46,453 nucleotides of DNA from Clostridiales bacterium. Lineage in GTDB: Bacteria; Bacillota; Clostridia; Christensenellales; Pumilibacteraceae. The stretch is from NCBI GenBank assembly GCA_031276725.1, contig JAISMM010000037.1, positions 1-46,453 of the forward strand, given 5' to 3'. The position numbers were made by a program, and so were the translations under genes. The notes under the pieces were generated by a model that saw only the letters and a program-made list of their open reading frames with translations, ran no database searches and was not told where the DNA came from. Shown here one piece after another: positions 7,083 to 15,329 of this stretch. Position 1 is the first letter of the stretch, and every line of letters starts with the position of its first letter.

Positions 7083-8021
7083 ATGATTTGCCAAAGCCTT
7101 ATTAATATTCTGCCGACGGGGATCGCGACGGTTATTTCAAAGCGGTTGAACGCCGAAAGGGTGTACGAGCTGCGGTTAAGGGCGAACAGACCCGTTATGA
7201 TTAATTACGGCGGCGCGTTCTATTATTTGACGCCGGGGGGCTTGCGCGATTCGGCGGTCGGAGGCTTTACCGTCGACGGCAACGAAATCGGGCAAATCGT
7301 GATAAAAGCGAGCGAATATTCGCTTTACGCATTTAACGACCGCATTTGCGGCGGTTTTTTGACGTTGAAGGGGGGAGTGCGGTTGGGGCTTTGCGGCGAA
7401 ACGGTTTGGGACGGCGGCGCGGTCAAGACGGTAAAAAATTTTACGTCGCTGAATATCCGCGTGCCGCACGAGGTTATCGGCTGCGCCGAAAAGGTTTACG
7501 AATACGCCGCCGCCGAAACCGTTTTTAACACGCTTATAGTGTCGCCGCCGGGCGCGGGCAAGACTACGCTTTTACGCGACCTCGCGCGAATTTTGGGCGA
7601 CGCGCACCCGGTAAAAAACGTGCTCGTTTGCGACGAGCGCAACGAGCTTGCCGCCGTTTCGGACGGCGAGCCGCAGCTCGACGTGGGCGCGCACACCGAT
7701 ATAATCGGCAACTGCACAAAGGAGTACGCGTTCGGTCAAGGCATCCGCGCCCTGCGTCCCGACGTTATTATAACGGACGAATTATTCGGAGCCGCCGACC
7801 TTGCGGCGGTGGAGTACGCGGCCGCCTCGGGCGTAAAGGTTATAGCGTCCGTCCACGCCGCCGACCCGCGGGAGCTTACCGCCAAGGCGGGCTTTTGCGG
7901 CATAATAAAAAAGCGCGTGTTTTCGCGCTATGCCGCGCTGTCGGATTCGCGCGGGCCCGGCACGCTCGCGGGGATATTCGACGGGGACCTTAACACGCTC
8001 TACGCGCCGCCGCAAAAATGA
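7083..8021 (+). CDS. spoIIIAA: Stage III sporulation protein AA (ATPase of the feeding-tube channel)
   Basis: A 312-residue secretion-type ATPase of the SpoIIIA-SpoIIQ channel between mother cell and forespore. The N-terminal EELRLR-type helix appears as VYELRLRANRP (27-36). Walker A is SPPGAGKT (154-161) and Walker B VIITDE (228-233), followed by the HAAD region near 258. ATG 7083 has no Shine-Dalgarno sequence. A TATAAT at 7074-7079 is too close to act as its -10. The mother-cell sigma-E promoter expected for this operon could not be identified with confidence. It overlaps spoIIIAB by ATGA, and the eight spoIIIA genes form one operon. Confidence 0.95.
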   Translation: MICQSLINILPTGIATVISKRLNAERVYELRLRANRPVMINYGGAFYYLTPGGLRDSAVGGFTVDGNEIGQIVIKASEYSLYAFNDRICGGFLTLKGGVRLGLCGETVWDGGAVKTVKNFTSLNIRVPHEVIGCAEKVYEYAAAETVFNTLIVSPPGAGKTTLLRDLARILGDAHPVKNVLVCDERNELAAVSDGEPQLDVGAHTDIIGNCTKEYAFGQGIRALRPDVIITDELFGAADLAAVEYAAASGVKVIASVHAADPRELTAKAGFCGIIKKRVFSRYAALSDSRGPGTLAGIFDGDLNTLYAPPQK

Positions 8022-8503
8022 CGGCCGCGTTTTTGATTTTGTCGCTCGCGGCTCTTGCCGGCTCTATGACGGGGCTAATGTTCGGCAAGCGTCTGTCGCG
8101 GCGCGAGGCGTACTTCGCCGACGCGGTCGACTTTATAAATTTATTCATTACGGAGGTGAAATTTCGCAAGAATTCCACAAAACAAATCGTGTCGGAGTTC
8201 CTCAACGCGCGTTCTACGCCCCTTAGGCTCAATTTAACGGAGTATTTGGAGTGCGGCGATTATAGTAGCGGCCTGTCGCTCACGCGCGGCCTTGCGAGCG
8301 CGTCCGAGGCGGCGGAGATAAAAAAATTATTGCTCTGTTTGGGAACCGCCGACAGCGAAACCCAAATATTCGAGCTTGAAAATTTTAAGGAAAGGTTCGC
8401 GGTCTACGCCGCCGCCGCCGCCGACAAGCGCAAAAAATTCGCCGCCGTCTATGTAAAGCTCGGGTTTTTCGGCGGGCTTGCCTTGGGGATAATTCTAATT
8501 TAG
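8018..8503 (+). CDS. spoIIIAB: Stage III sporulation protein AB
   Basis: A 161-residue protein with an N-terminal membrane helix (about 4-22), a long helical middle (DAVDFINLFITEVKFRKNSTKQIVSEF) and a second hydrophobic helix at the C-terminus (LGFFGGLALGIILI). This is the SpoIIIAB/GspF-like layout of the engulfment-stage channel. It starts in the ATGA overlap with spoIIIAA, which implies coupled translation. Length is usual for the family. Confidence 0.92.
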   Translation: MTAAFLILSLAALAGSMTGLMFGKRLSRREAYFADAVDFINLFITEVKFRKNSTKQIVSEFLNARSTPLRLNLTEYLECGDYSSGLSLTRGLASASEAAEIKKLLLCLGTADSETQIFELENFKERFAVYAAAAADKRKKFAAVYVKLGFFGGLALGIILI

Positions 8504-8516
8504 CGAGGGGTAACGA

Positions 8517-8714
8517 ATGGACGTAAACATAATTTTCCGCATCGCGGCTATCGGCATAATCACGGCGATAGTCAACCAAATACTCAAAAAAGCCGACAAG
8601 GAAGAGATCGCCACGCTCACGACGCTGGCGGGACTCGTGATGGTGCTGCTGCTTATCGTCGATATGATTTCACAGCTTTTCGGCTCGCTCGGGCTCTTGT
8701 TTTCGCTCTACTAA
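8517..8714 (+). CDS. spoIIIAC: Stage III sporulation protein AC
   Basis: A 65-residue protein made of two membrane helices around a short loop (ILKKADKEEIATL), typical of SpoIIIAC. It starts at ATG 8517 after GCGAGGGG. It lies 13 bp after spoIIIAB and 18 bp before spoIIIAD. SpoIIIAC is a membrane component of the mother-cell side of the channel. Confidence 0.93.
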   Translation: MDVNIIFRIAAIGIITAIVNQILKKADKEEIATLTTLAGLVMVLLLIVDMISQLFGSLGLLFSLY

Positions 8715-8732
8715 AAGGGGAAAGACGGACGG

Positions 8733-9122
8733 ATGGAAATCATAAGAATTTGCGCCATAGGCATAATAACCGCGTTCTGCGCGCTTTTACTGCGCGAAAG
8801 TAAAAGCGAGCTTTCGCTCGTGATAGCCGTCGCGGGTGGCTGTATGATTCTGCTGTCGGTAATCGACTACTTTGTCGATATTTTCGCCGTAATAAAGAAT
8901 ATAGCGGACAAGTCCGGCATACCCCCGCAACTGTTCGCAATTATAGCAAAGATAGTCGGAGTGGGGTACGCGGCGGATTTTTCGGCGGGAATCGTCGAGG
9001 ACGCCGGGCAAAAGGCGTTAGCCGAAAAAATTATTTTAGGAGGCAAGCTCATAATTATGATAATCGCCCTGCCGATTGTAACCCTGCTTTTCGACACCGT
9101 TTCGGGGCTTTTGCAGCAATGA
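8733..9122 (+). CDS. spoIIIAD: Stage III sporulation protein AD
   Basis: A 129-residue membrane protein with about four hydrophobic helices. It contains LAIIAKIVGVGYAADFSAGIVEDAGQKALAEKI-type sequence that is highly typical of SpoIIIAD. It starts at ATG 8733 (AAGGGGAAAG upstream) and overlaps spoIIIAE by ATGA at 9119-9122. Confidence 0.94.
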   Translation: MEIIRICAIGIITAFCALLLRESKSELSLVIAVAGGCMILLSVIDYFVDIFAVIKNIADKSGIPPQLFAIIAKIVGVGYAADFSAGIVEDAGQKALAEKIILGGKLIIMIIALPIVTLLFDTVSGLLQQ

Positions 9123-10366
9123 AAGGATTGTGCGGCGGTAAATTGCCGGGCGTTTTTCCGTCGGCAAAAATAAAGTCCGTCATATTGTTACTGCTTTTTG
9201 CGGCGGCGGTTTTGCTTTGCGGCTCCGCTACCGTCTTTGTCGCGGGCGAGGGCATCGCCGATAACAAGGACGCCGACGCGGAACTGTCTAGGAGCGTCGA
9301 GGATATGATCGACAATATCGACGCGTCGCAATTAGAGGAGCTGCTCGCCGCGATGGACGAAAGCCAAAAAAACGCGTTCGGCGGCGCGTCGGTAACGGAG
9401 CGGCTGAAAAAGATTGTTTCGGGCGAGGCGCGGCTCGACTACGGCAACTTTTTTTCGTACTTATTCGGCGTGCTCGGCATAAACGTACTGCAATATATGC
9501 CCCTCGTAATATCGGTCTTGGGAATCTCGATCGCGTTCAACATAATAAATTCGGTCAAGGGGCGGTTCGCGTCGGATTCGGTCGAAAGTATCGTCCACTT
9601 CGCCGGTGTCGCCCTGATAGTCGTCTTGGCGCTGTCGCAAACTACCGCGCTCATAACCGACGCTATGCGGGCTGTCGAGTCTATGAAAAAGCAGATGAAC
9701 GCCGCCTTTCCGATAATCCTCACTATGATGGCGGCGTCCGGGGCGAACGCGTCCGTCGCGGTTTATCAACCGTCCGTCGCGATTCTGTCGTCCGGCGTGG
9801 CGGAGCTTATTTCGGCGGTCGTTCTGCCGTGCTTCATACTCTCGACCGTGTTCACCGTGGTGGGGAGTCTGTCCGACACGGTAAAGCTCCAAAAAATGTC
9901 CGGCTTTTTCGCGGCGGCGTCAAAATGGCTTTTGGGCGTCGTCTTCTTTTTGTTTATCGCGTTTTTGTCGATTCAGGGCATAACCGCGTCGGTTTACGAC
10001 GGCGTTTCGATCCGCACCGCCAAATTTGCCGTCAGCAAATACGTTCCCGTGATCGGCGGCTACCTCTCCGAGGGACTTAACCTCGTTATGGCGGGCGGCG
10101 TCCTCGTTAAAAACGCCGTCGGTATGACCGCCGTCGTGCTGCTGCTGCTAAGCCTCGCCCCGCTCGTCGTAAAGATTATCGTGTTCAATCTGTCGCTCTA
10201 TCTTGCAAGCGCGATCGTCGAACCCTTAGGCAACGCCAAAATAAGCGCGATGCTCGCCGCGCTCTCTAAAAATACCGGAATGCTTATCGCCGTCGTTTTA
10301 GGCACGGGCTTTTTGTACTTTATCTTTTTAATACTCGTAATTTCTACGGGAAACCAAATCGTATGA
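9119..10366 (+). CDS. spoIIIAE: Stage III sporulation protein AE
   Basis: A 415-residue polytopic membrane protein. A signal-like helix at about 20-42 is followed by an acidic extracytoplasmic segment (NIDASQLEELLAAMDES). Then come about seven to eight membrane helices, with the family features LGINVLQYMPLVISVLGISI and FPIILTMMAASGANASVAVYQP. It forms the transmembrane part of the SpoIIIA channel. Its ATG overlaps spoIIIAD, and its end overlaps spoIIIAF (ATGA at 10363), so the module is tightly coupled. Confidence 0.95.
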   Translation: MKGLCGGKLPGVFPSAKIKSVILLLLFAAAVLLCGSATVFVAGEGIADNKDADAELSRSVEDMIDNIDASQLEELLAAMDESQKNAFGGASVTERLKKIVSGEARLDYGNFFSYLFGVLGINVLQYMPLVISVLGISIAFNIINSVKGRFASDSVESIVHFAGVALIVVLALSQTTALITDAMRAVESMKKQMNAAFPIILTMMAASGANASVAVYQPSVAILSSGVAELISAVVLPCFILSTVFTVVGSLSDTVKLQKMSGFFAAASKWLLGVVFFLFIAFLSIQGITASVYDGVSIRTAKFAVSKYVPVIGGYLSEGLNLVMAGGVLVKNAVGMTAVVLLLLSLAPLVVKIIVFNLSLYLASAIVEPLGNAKISAMLAALSKNTGMLIAVVLGTGFLYFIFLILVISTGNQIV

Positions 10367-10854
10367 GCGCGGCGGCGGCGTGGATTACAAGCATTTTGGG
10401 CGTCGTTATAGTGGGCACGCTTATCGACCTTATTCTGCCCTCGGGGCGGATGAACAAGTACATAAAGTCCGTGTTCGCCGCCGTAACGGTGCTCGTTATA
10501 GTCCTGCCGCTGCCGTCCCTTATAAGGAGCGGCTTTAAGCCCGAGGGCGGCAAGCTGTTCGCGCCCGAGTTTTCGCTCGATAGCCGCTATATCGAATACG
10601 CCGACGCCGTAAAATTCGGCTACCTTGCCCGCGGAGTCGAAAAAATGCTGAAAGAGGACGGTATGGCGGGCGTAAGCGTCAAAATCGAGGGCGGTTTTAG
10701 CGGACACGAGCCGGTAATAAATTTAGTTTCGGCGAATTTACAAAATCTTGTCATTGACAAAAATTTGGAGCATATAAATAAGTATGAGCGGACGAGGGAT
10801 TTAATAGCGCAATATCTTAACGTACCGAAGGACGCGGTTATTATCTATGAATGA
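10363..10854 (+). CDS. spoIIIAF: Stage III sporulation protein AF
   Basis: A 163-residue protein with two N-terminal membrane helices (about 6-23 and 33-50, with the conserved LILPSGRMNKYIKSVFAAVTVLVI) followed by a small soluble ring-forming domain. The end contains YLNVPKDAVIIYE. It overlaps spoIIIAE by 4 bp and spoIIIAG by 8 bp. Length is slightly below the roughly 200 residues of B. subtilis, as is common in Clostridia. Confidence 0.9.
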   Translation: MSAAAAWITSILGVVIVGTLIDLILPSGRMNKYIKSVFAAVTVLVIVLPLPSLIRSGFKPEGGKLFAPEFSLDSRYIEYADAVKFGYLARGVEKMLKEDGMAGVSVKIEGGFSGHEPVINLVSANLQNLVIDKNLEHINKYERTRDLIAQYLNVPKDAVIIYE

Positions 10855-11413
10855 AATCGAAAAAAACGCCGACAACAAAATAGGACAAAGCCCGCGTAAC
10901 GACGGCTCAAAAATTAAAACCGCCGTCAAAAAAATCAAGGGCGTAAAAAATATCGAGATAATCGTCGCCGTCATCGCCGTCGTCGTTATGCTCGCGATAT
11001 ATTTCGCCGGCAAAGCGGGCTCGGCAAAAAAGCCGCAAGCCGCCGGAGCGGAATTTTCCGAAAACTACTGCGCCAAAATCGAGCGCGAACTGACCGCCGC
11101 GCTTTCGTCGCTAAAAGGCGCGGGGCGCGTGGGCGTTATGATAAATTGGGAGTCGGGCGTGGAATCCGTGATCGCCTACATAACCAACACGAGCGGCGGC
11201 TCGTCCGCGTCCACGCCGCAAATTATTCAAAATAACGGCTCTACGCGGCCGATAGTTCTTAAAGAAATCTATCCGAAAGCGTTGGGTGTTATTATAATTT
11301 GTGAAGGAGGAGATAATGTAGCTACAAAACTCGACATAATTAGCGCCGTGTCAACCCTGCTCGATATTACGCCCGACAAAATCAGCGTCTACACGATGGC
11401 GGCGGGCAAATAG
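10847..11413 (+). CDS. spoIIIAG: Stage III sporulation protein AG
   Basis: A 188-residue protein with a basic cytoplasmic start, one membrane helix (about 43-63) and an extracytoplasmic ring-building domain. The late part YPKALGVIIICEGGDNVATKLDIISAVSTLLDITPDKISVY is the SpoIIIAG signature. In B. subtilis it forms a large ring between the two cells (family knowledge). The last residues AGK-stop are encoded in a 17-mer (11402-11418) that is also found at 12050 and 38821. Confidence 0.94.
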   Translation: MNEIEKNADNKIGQSPRNDGSKIKTAVKKIKGVKNIEIIVAVIAVVVMLAIYFAGKAGSAKKPQAAGAEFSENYCAKIERELTAALSSLKGAGRVGVMINWESGVESVIAYITNTSGGSSASTPQIIQNNGSTRPIVLKEIYPKALGVIIICEGGDNVATKLDIISAVSTLLDITPDKISVYTMAAGK

Positions 11414-11522
11414 CGGCGACCGACCGAACCGCGCGCGCCCGTTTCGCGCCCGAACGCCGTTCTTTGCCGCCGAAAAAACGACTAAAACCCAAAATAAAAA
11501 AAATTAATGGAGGATACTTAAA

Positions 11523-12005
11523 ATGTTAACCAAAAAGAAGAAGATTTTTATACTCGCCGGTATGGTGGGACTGCTCGTTCTGACGGGAGTCTTAAATATC
11601 GTGCTTAACAGCGCCGCCCTAAAAAAGGTCGGCGGCACGGGTCAGGAGGTCGAATATCAAAATCTTTTTGCAAATTACCGCAAAAACCGCGTCGAAACGC
11701 GCGAAAAAACCGTGCTGTACCTCGACGCGATTATCGCGAACGAGGCGTCGAGCCCCGAGGCTAAAGCGTCCGCCGAGGCGAGCAAGCTCGAAATCACCAA
11801 GAATATGGAGCTTGAACTTGTTTTGGAGTCGCTTATAGTCGCGCTCGGCTTCGAGGACGCTTTTGTGGCAAGCTCCGCCGAAAATATCAACGTCATCATA
11901 AAGCAAGAGGAGCTCACGTACGACGAGGCGAACGCCGTACTCGACGTAGTTTTGCGCGAAACGTCCAAGGACGCGTCGAACGTGGTGATTATCCCGATTA
12001 AATAA
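11523..12005 (+). CDS. spoIIIAH: Stage III sporulation protein AH
   Basis: A 160-residue protein with a basic start, one membrane helix (about 8-28) and a helical extracytoplasmic YscJ/FliF-like domain containing ANEASSPEAKASAEASKLEI and ANAVLDVVLRETSKDASNVVIIP. It pairs with forespore SpoIIQ in the intercellular channel. ATG 11523 follows GGAGG (11511-11515). It is separated from spoIIIAG by 109 bp of GC-rich DNA with no clear terminator. B. subtilis has accB-accC next, but here they are absent. Confidence 0.93.
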   Translation: MLTKKKKIFILAGMVGLLVLTGVLNIVLNSAALKKVGGTGQEVEYQNLFANYRKNRVETREKTVLYLDAIIANEASSPEAKASAEASKLEITKNMELELVLESLIVALGFEDAFVASSAENINVIIKQEELTYDEANAVLDVVLRETSKDASNVVIIPIK

Positions 12006-12083
12006 CCGCGCGGACAAATAGCGGCGTTGATCCGGGCTACGTGTGCCGCGCGGGCAAATAGCGGCGTTGATCCGGGCTACGTG
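12006..12083. repeat. Tandem 38-bp repeat, period 40, after spoIIIAH
   Basis: Two copies (12006-12043 and 12046-12083) differ at one base. Each contains CAAATAGCGGCGTTGATCCG. A 17-mer from it, GCGGGCAAATAGCGGCG, also spans the stop codon of spoIIIAG (11402-11418) and of iorB (38821-38837). At iorB the similarity continues (GATACGGGCTGCGT). No reading frame is involved here. Confidence 0.85.
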
Positions 12084-12137
12084 CGCCTCGCCTCAAAAAA
12101 ACCTATGAAAAACCTACGCAAAAACACATTAAAATAA

Positions 12138-12166
12138 TTGTATTTTCGGCGCGGTTATGGTATAAT
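12138..12166 (+). promoter_or_regulatory. SigA-type promoter with extended -10 for the yqhY-nusB-folD operon
   Basis: TTGTAT (12138-12143), a 17-bp spacer and TATAAT (12161-12166), with TG at 12158-12159 (TGG-TATAAT). The predicted start near 12173 leaves a 26-nt leader before the ATG at 12199. It probably drives the long gene run down to dxs. Confidence 0.72.
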
Positions 12167-12198
12167 ATGTTAGAAGTAATACCAAACGAGGTCGCCGA

Positions 12199-12540
12199 AT
12201 GCCGCTTAAATCCCGTTACAACGCAAATTTTACAGGAGACGTTACCTACGGACACAACGTGGTAACGGCTACTATCGAGCTTGCGGTCAAGGAGATTAAC
12301 GGCGTGGCGGGGCTTGTGGGGCGCGGCGTAAAGAGCGACATCATCGGCGACACCGTAAGCGTGGACGTGTTTATCAACGTCTATAACGGCGTAAGCTGCA
12401 CGGACGTGGCGTTCCGCGTTCAGGAGAATATCAAACGCAACGTCGAGGCGTCAACAAAGTACAAGGTCGGCGTAATCAACGTCAACATACTCGGGCTGAC
12501 CTTCAAGGAAAATAACGAAAAAGAACCTTATAGACTCTGA
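12199..12540 (+). CDS. Asp23/Gls24 family envelope stress protein (YqhY-like)
   Basis: A 113-residue protein of the Asp23/Gls24 (DUF322) family. It has GDVTYGHNVVTATIELAVKEINGVAGL at the start and VAFRVQENIKRNVEASTKYKVGVINVNILGLTF at the end. Proteins of this family are small, membrane-associated or cytosolic. The yqhY member lies beside nusB across Firmicutes and has been linked to control of lipid synthesis in Bacillus. There it follows accBC, which are missing here. ATG 12199 has only a weak SD (GAGGTC at 12189-12194). Confidence 0.88.
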   Translation: MPLKSRYNANFTGDVTYGHNVVTATIELAVKEINGVAGLVGRGVKSDIIGDTVSVDVFINVYNGVSCTDVAFRVQENIKRNVEASTKYKVGVINVNILGLTFKENNEKEPYRL

Positions 12541-12613
12541 ACGGAGCCTATAATTTTCTTTTTTATACAAAGCGGCAAACTATAAAATACATAAAGGAAA
12601 ACGGTTAGTCGGT

Positions 12614-13036
12614 ATGAGCAGGCGCGAAACGCGTGAAAATTTATTCAAAATGGTATACGAACGCGCCGTAGCGGGCGCGCCGAATCCTTTGACGTACGCG
12701 CTCATCGAGGGGGCGACGCCGCAGAGTCAGCTCGAATATTTGAGCGTGGCTTATAACGGCGTTTGCGAAAAATACGATTGGCTTTGCGGAGTTCTGGCAA
12801 GGTTTTCGGAGGGGTTCGACCTAGACCGCATATATAAGGTTGACCTTTCGATAATGCTCGTCGCCGTCTACGAAATTCTTTTTACGGACGGCGTACCCGA
12901 TACCGTCGCGGTCAACGAGGCGTTGGAATTGGCCAAGACATATTCGACCGAAAAAAGCGCGGCGTTCATTAACGGCGTTTTGGCGTCGGTCATAAAGCGC
13001 AAAAAGGAGCTTATAGATGAAAGCGAAATTGATTGA
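12614..13036 (+). CDS. nusB: Transcription antitermination factor NusB
   Basis: A 140-residue helical RNA-binding protein that joins NusE on boxA RNA in the rRNA antitermination complex. It begins SRRETRENLFKMVYE (family: RRxAREKALQxLYQ) and contains VDLSIMLVAVYEILFTDGVPDTVAVNEALELAKTYSTEKSAAFINGVLA, the most conserved NusB stretch. It overlaps folD by 20 bp. It lacks the long N-terminal variation seen in some Clostridia. Confidence 0.95.
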   Translation: MSRRETRENLFKMVYERAVAGAPNPLTYALIEGATPQSQLEYLSVAYNGVCEKYDWLCGVLARFSEGFDLDRIYKVDLSIMLVAVYEILFTDGVPDTVAVNEALELAKTYSTEKSAAFINGVLASVIKRKKELIDESEID

Positions 13037-13865
13037 CGGCAAGGCGCTGTCGGCAAAAATCCGCGCGCAAATCTCGCTCGACGCGGCGCGGTTCGAGCGT
13101 TCGCGCGGACGCAAGGCGGGGCTTGCCGTGATTCTTTCGGGCGACGACCCCGCAAGCCAAATCTACGTGCGCAACAAAATCGCCGCCTGCGGGGAGTGCG
13201 GCATAAAGTCGTTCGCCTATTATCCGCCGGGCGACGCTCCCGAATCCGAGCTAATCGGGCTGATAGAGGGGCTGAACGCCGACAAAAACGTCGACGGCAT
13301 ACTCGTTCAACTGCCGCTCCCTCGGGGTTTTTGCGAGCCGCGCGTTCTTAAAGCCGTGTCGCCGCAAAAGGACGTCGACGGCTTCCACGCCGAAAACGCG
13401 GGCAACCTGCTTTTGGGCAACGACTGCCTCGCGCCCTGCACCCCGAGCGGCGTCGTCGAGCTTATAAAATCTACGGGCGAGCCGATAGAGGGCAAACGCG
13501 CCGTCGTAATCGGCCGCAGTAACATAGTGGGCAAGCCCGCCGCCGTTATGCTGCTCGCCGAAAACGCCACCGTAACGGTGTGCCATTCGCGAACGCGCGA
13601 TTTGCCCGCGCTTACGCGCTCCGCCGATATTTTGGTCGTCGCCGTCGGCAAAAAGGAGTTTGTTCGCGGCGATATGATTAAGCCGGGGGCTATCGTTATC
13701 GATGTCGGAATGAACCGCGAAAACGGCAAATTATACGGCGATGTCGAGTTTGCGGAGGCGCAGAACGTCGCGGGCCACATAACTCCCGTTCCCGGCGGCG
13801 TCGGGCCTATGACCATAACTATGCTCCTTAAAAATACCCTTAAAGCGGCGGAAAAAAATGGCTAA
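13017..13865 (+). CDS. folD: Bifunctional methylenetetrahydrofolate dehydrogenase/cyclohydrolase
   Basis: A 282-residue enzyme that interconverts 5,10-methylene-THF and 10-formyl-THF in one-carbon metabolism. Visible motifs are SQIYVRNKIAACGECGI with the catalytic Lys, VDGILVQLPLP, PQKDVDGFHAENAG, PCTPSGVVEL, the nucleotide loop GRSNIVGKPAA and the C-terminal PVPGGVGPMTITMLL. It is cytosolic. It overlaps nusB by 20 bp and xseA by 8 bp. A further folate gene (5-formyl-THF cyclo-ligase) lies at 41980. Confidence 0.97.
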   Translation: MKAKLIDGKALSAKIRAQISLDAARFERSRGRKAGLAVILSGDDPASQIYVRNKIAACGECGIKSFAYYPPGDAPESELIGLIEGLNADKNVDGILVQLPLPRGFCEPRVLKAVSPQKDVDGFHAENAGNLLLGNDCLAPCTPSGVVELIKSTGEPIEGKRAVVIGRSNIVGKPAAVMLLAENATVTVCHSRTRDLPALTRSADILVVAVGKKEFVRGDMIKPGAIVIDVGMNRENGKLYGDVEFAEAQNVAGHITPVPGGVGPMTITMLLKNTLKAAEKNG

Positions 13866-15102
13866 AATTCTGTCGGTTAAGGAGCTTAACGTCTATATCA
13901 AGGGCGTGTTTTTGGACGAAATACTGTTGCACGGCATCCAAGTCTACGGCGAAATCACCGAGTTCAACGTGTCGGGCGGCAACACCTATATTACCCTGCG
14001 CGAGGACGACTATAACCTGTCGTGCGTCAAGTTCGGCGCGAGCGAGCCTATGACGGTGGGGTCGCGCGTTTTGGCGTTCGGCTCCGTCGCGTTTTACGAA
14101 AAAGGCGGACGCGTTTCGTTCGTCGCAAAGAGTATCGCCCCCTACGGCGCGGGGGAGGCGGCGGCGGCGCTTGCCAAAATCAAGGACGCGATGCGCAAGG
14201 AGGGACTTTTTGAAAACCGCAAAAGACTGCCCGGTTTTATTCGGCGCGTCGCGTTTATTTCGAGCGTTTCGGGCGCGGTCGTCCACGATTTTTTGAGCGT
14301 TTTAAGCGGCCGCCGCAAAATCGACGTGCGCGTCTACGACACGCGCGTGCAGGGCGAGGGGGCGGACGCCGATATAATCGCGGCGCTGACGTCGGCGGTA
14401 GCCGACAAAAGCAACGACTGCGTCGTTATAGCCCGGGGCGGCGGCTCGGCGGCGGACTTATCCGTCTTTAATTCCGAGCGGCTCGCGCGCGCTGTCGCCG
14501 CGTCGCCCCTTCCCGTAGTTTCCGCCGTGGGGCACGAAACCGATTACACGCTGTGCGACCTTTGCGCGGGCCACCGCGCGGGAACGCCCAGCATAGCGGC
14601 GGAGCTTATAGCATCCGTCCTCGACGCCGCCTTCGACCGCGTTGGCAAAGCCGCCGTGGCGCTTTCGGGGGGAGCGGACGCGCTGTACGGGCGCAAAATC
14701 GCGGGGCTTTTGGCGGCGGGCGAAAAGCTGTCGGCGCTCACAAGATTAAAAACCGCCGTCTGCGAGGGCGAATTAAAGCACGGCGCGGCGCGTATGAATT
14801 TTGCCGCGCGCGCGCTTTTGACTAGATTCGCGGCGTCGGTAGGCTCGCTTGCGGGGCGGGCGAACGCGGGCGCGGAAAAGCTTATCCGCGACAAGGAAAG
14901 CCGTTTTATAAGGTGCGACGCGTTACTTTCCAAAAGCGGGCCCCTGCAAATTCTGTCGCTCGGGTACGCGCGGATAAGTAAGGACGGCAAGCCCGTCGAC
15001 GGCGCGGACGGCGTAAACGCGGGCGACAATATAAATATAACGATGCGCGACGGCGTAATTTGCGCCGTCGTAACCGAAAAAAGAAAGGCGGTGTTAAGGT
15101 AG
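13858..15102 (+). CDS. xseA: Exodeoxyribonuclease VII large subunit
   Basis: A 414-residue subunit with an N-terminal OB fold (LNVYIKGVFLDEILLHGIQVYGEITEFN) and the catalytic region around VAFISSVSGAVVHDFLSVL, CVVIARGGGSAADLSVFNSERLARAVAASPLPVVSAVGHETDYTLCD and GTPSIAAEL. A helical segment binding the small subunit follows. It degrades single-stranded DNA into short oligomers. It is coupled to folD (8-bp overlap) and followed 1 bp later by xseB, as in Bacillus. Confidence 0.95.
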   Translation: MAKILSVKELNVYIKGVFLDEILLHGIQVYGEITEFNVSGGNTYITLREDDYNLSCVKFGASEPMTVGSRVLAFGSVAFYEKGGRVSFVAKSIAPYGAGEAAAALAKIKDAMRKEGLFENRKRLPGFIRRVAFISSVSGAVVHDFLSVLSGRRKIDVRVYDTRVQGEGADADIIAALTSAVADKSNDCVVIARGGGSAADLSVFNSERLARAVAASPLPVVSAVGHETDYTLCDLCAGHRAGTPSIAAELIASVLDAAFDRVGKAAVALSGGADALYGRKIAGLLAAGEKLSALTRLKTAVCEGELKHGAARMNFAARALLTRFAASVGSLAGRANAGAEKLIRDKESRFIRCDALLSKSGPLQILSLGYARISKDGKPVDGADGVNAGDNINITMRDGVICAVVTEKRKAVLR

Positions 15103-15103
15103 T

Positions 15104-15325
15104 ATGGAATTTGAAAAGAAGCTAGAAGCGTTAGAAAAAATAGTCGAAAAGCTCGAAGCCAAAGACGTTCCGCTCGAAGAGGGGATACGCCTCTACGAGG
15201 ACGGGCTGTCGCTTACAAAGGAGTGCATTAAGGCGCTGTCCGAAAGTAAGGGCAAGATTTCGGTCGTCAAAAAAGAGATGGATAAGCTCATCGAAAGTCC
15301 GCTCGGCGACGGCGCGGAGGACTAG
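15104..15325 (+). CDS. xseB: Exodeoxyribonuclease VII small subunit
   Basis: A 73-residue helical-hairpin protein. FEKKLEALEKIVEKLEAKDVPLEEGIRLYEDGLSLTKEC is the family signature, and several copies bind each large subunit. The start is ATG 15104, just after the xseA stop. It is 4 bp from ispA. Confidence 0.95.
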   Translation: MEFEKKLEALEKIVEKLEAKDVPLEEGIRLYEDGLSLTKECIKALSESKGKISVVKKEMDKLIESPLGDGAED

Positions 15326-15329
15326 ACCC

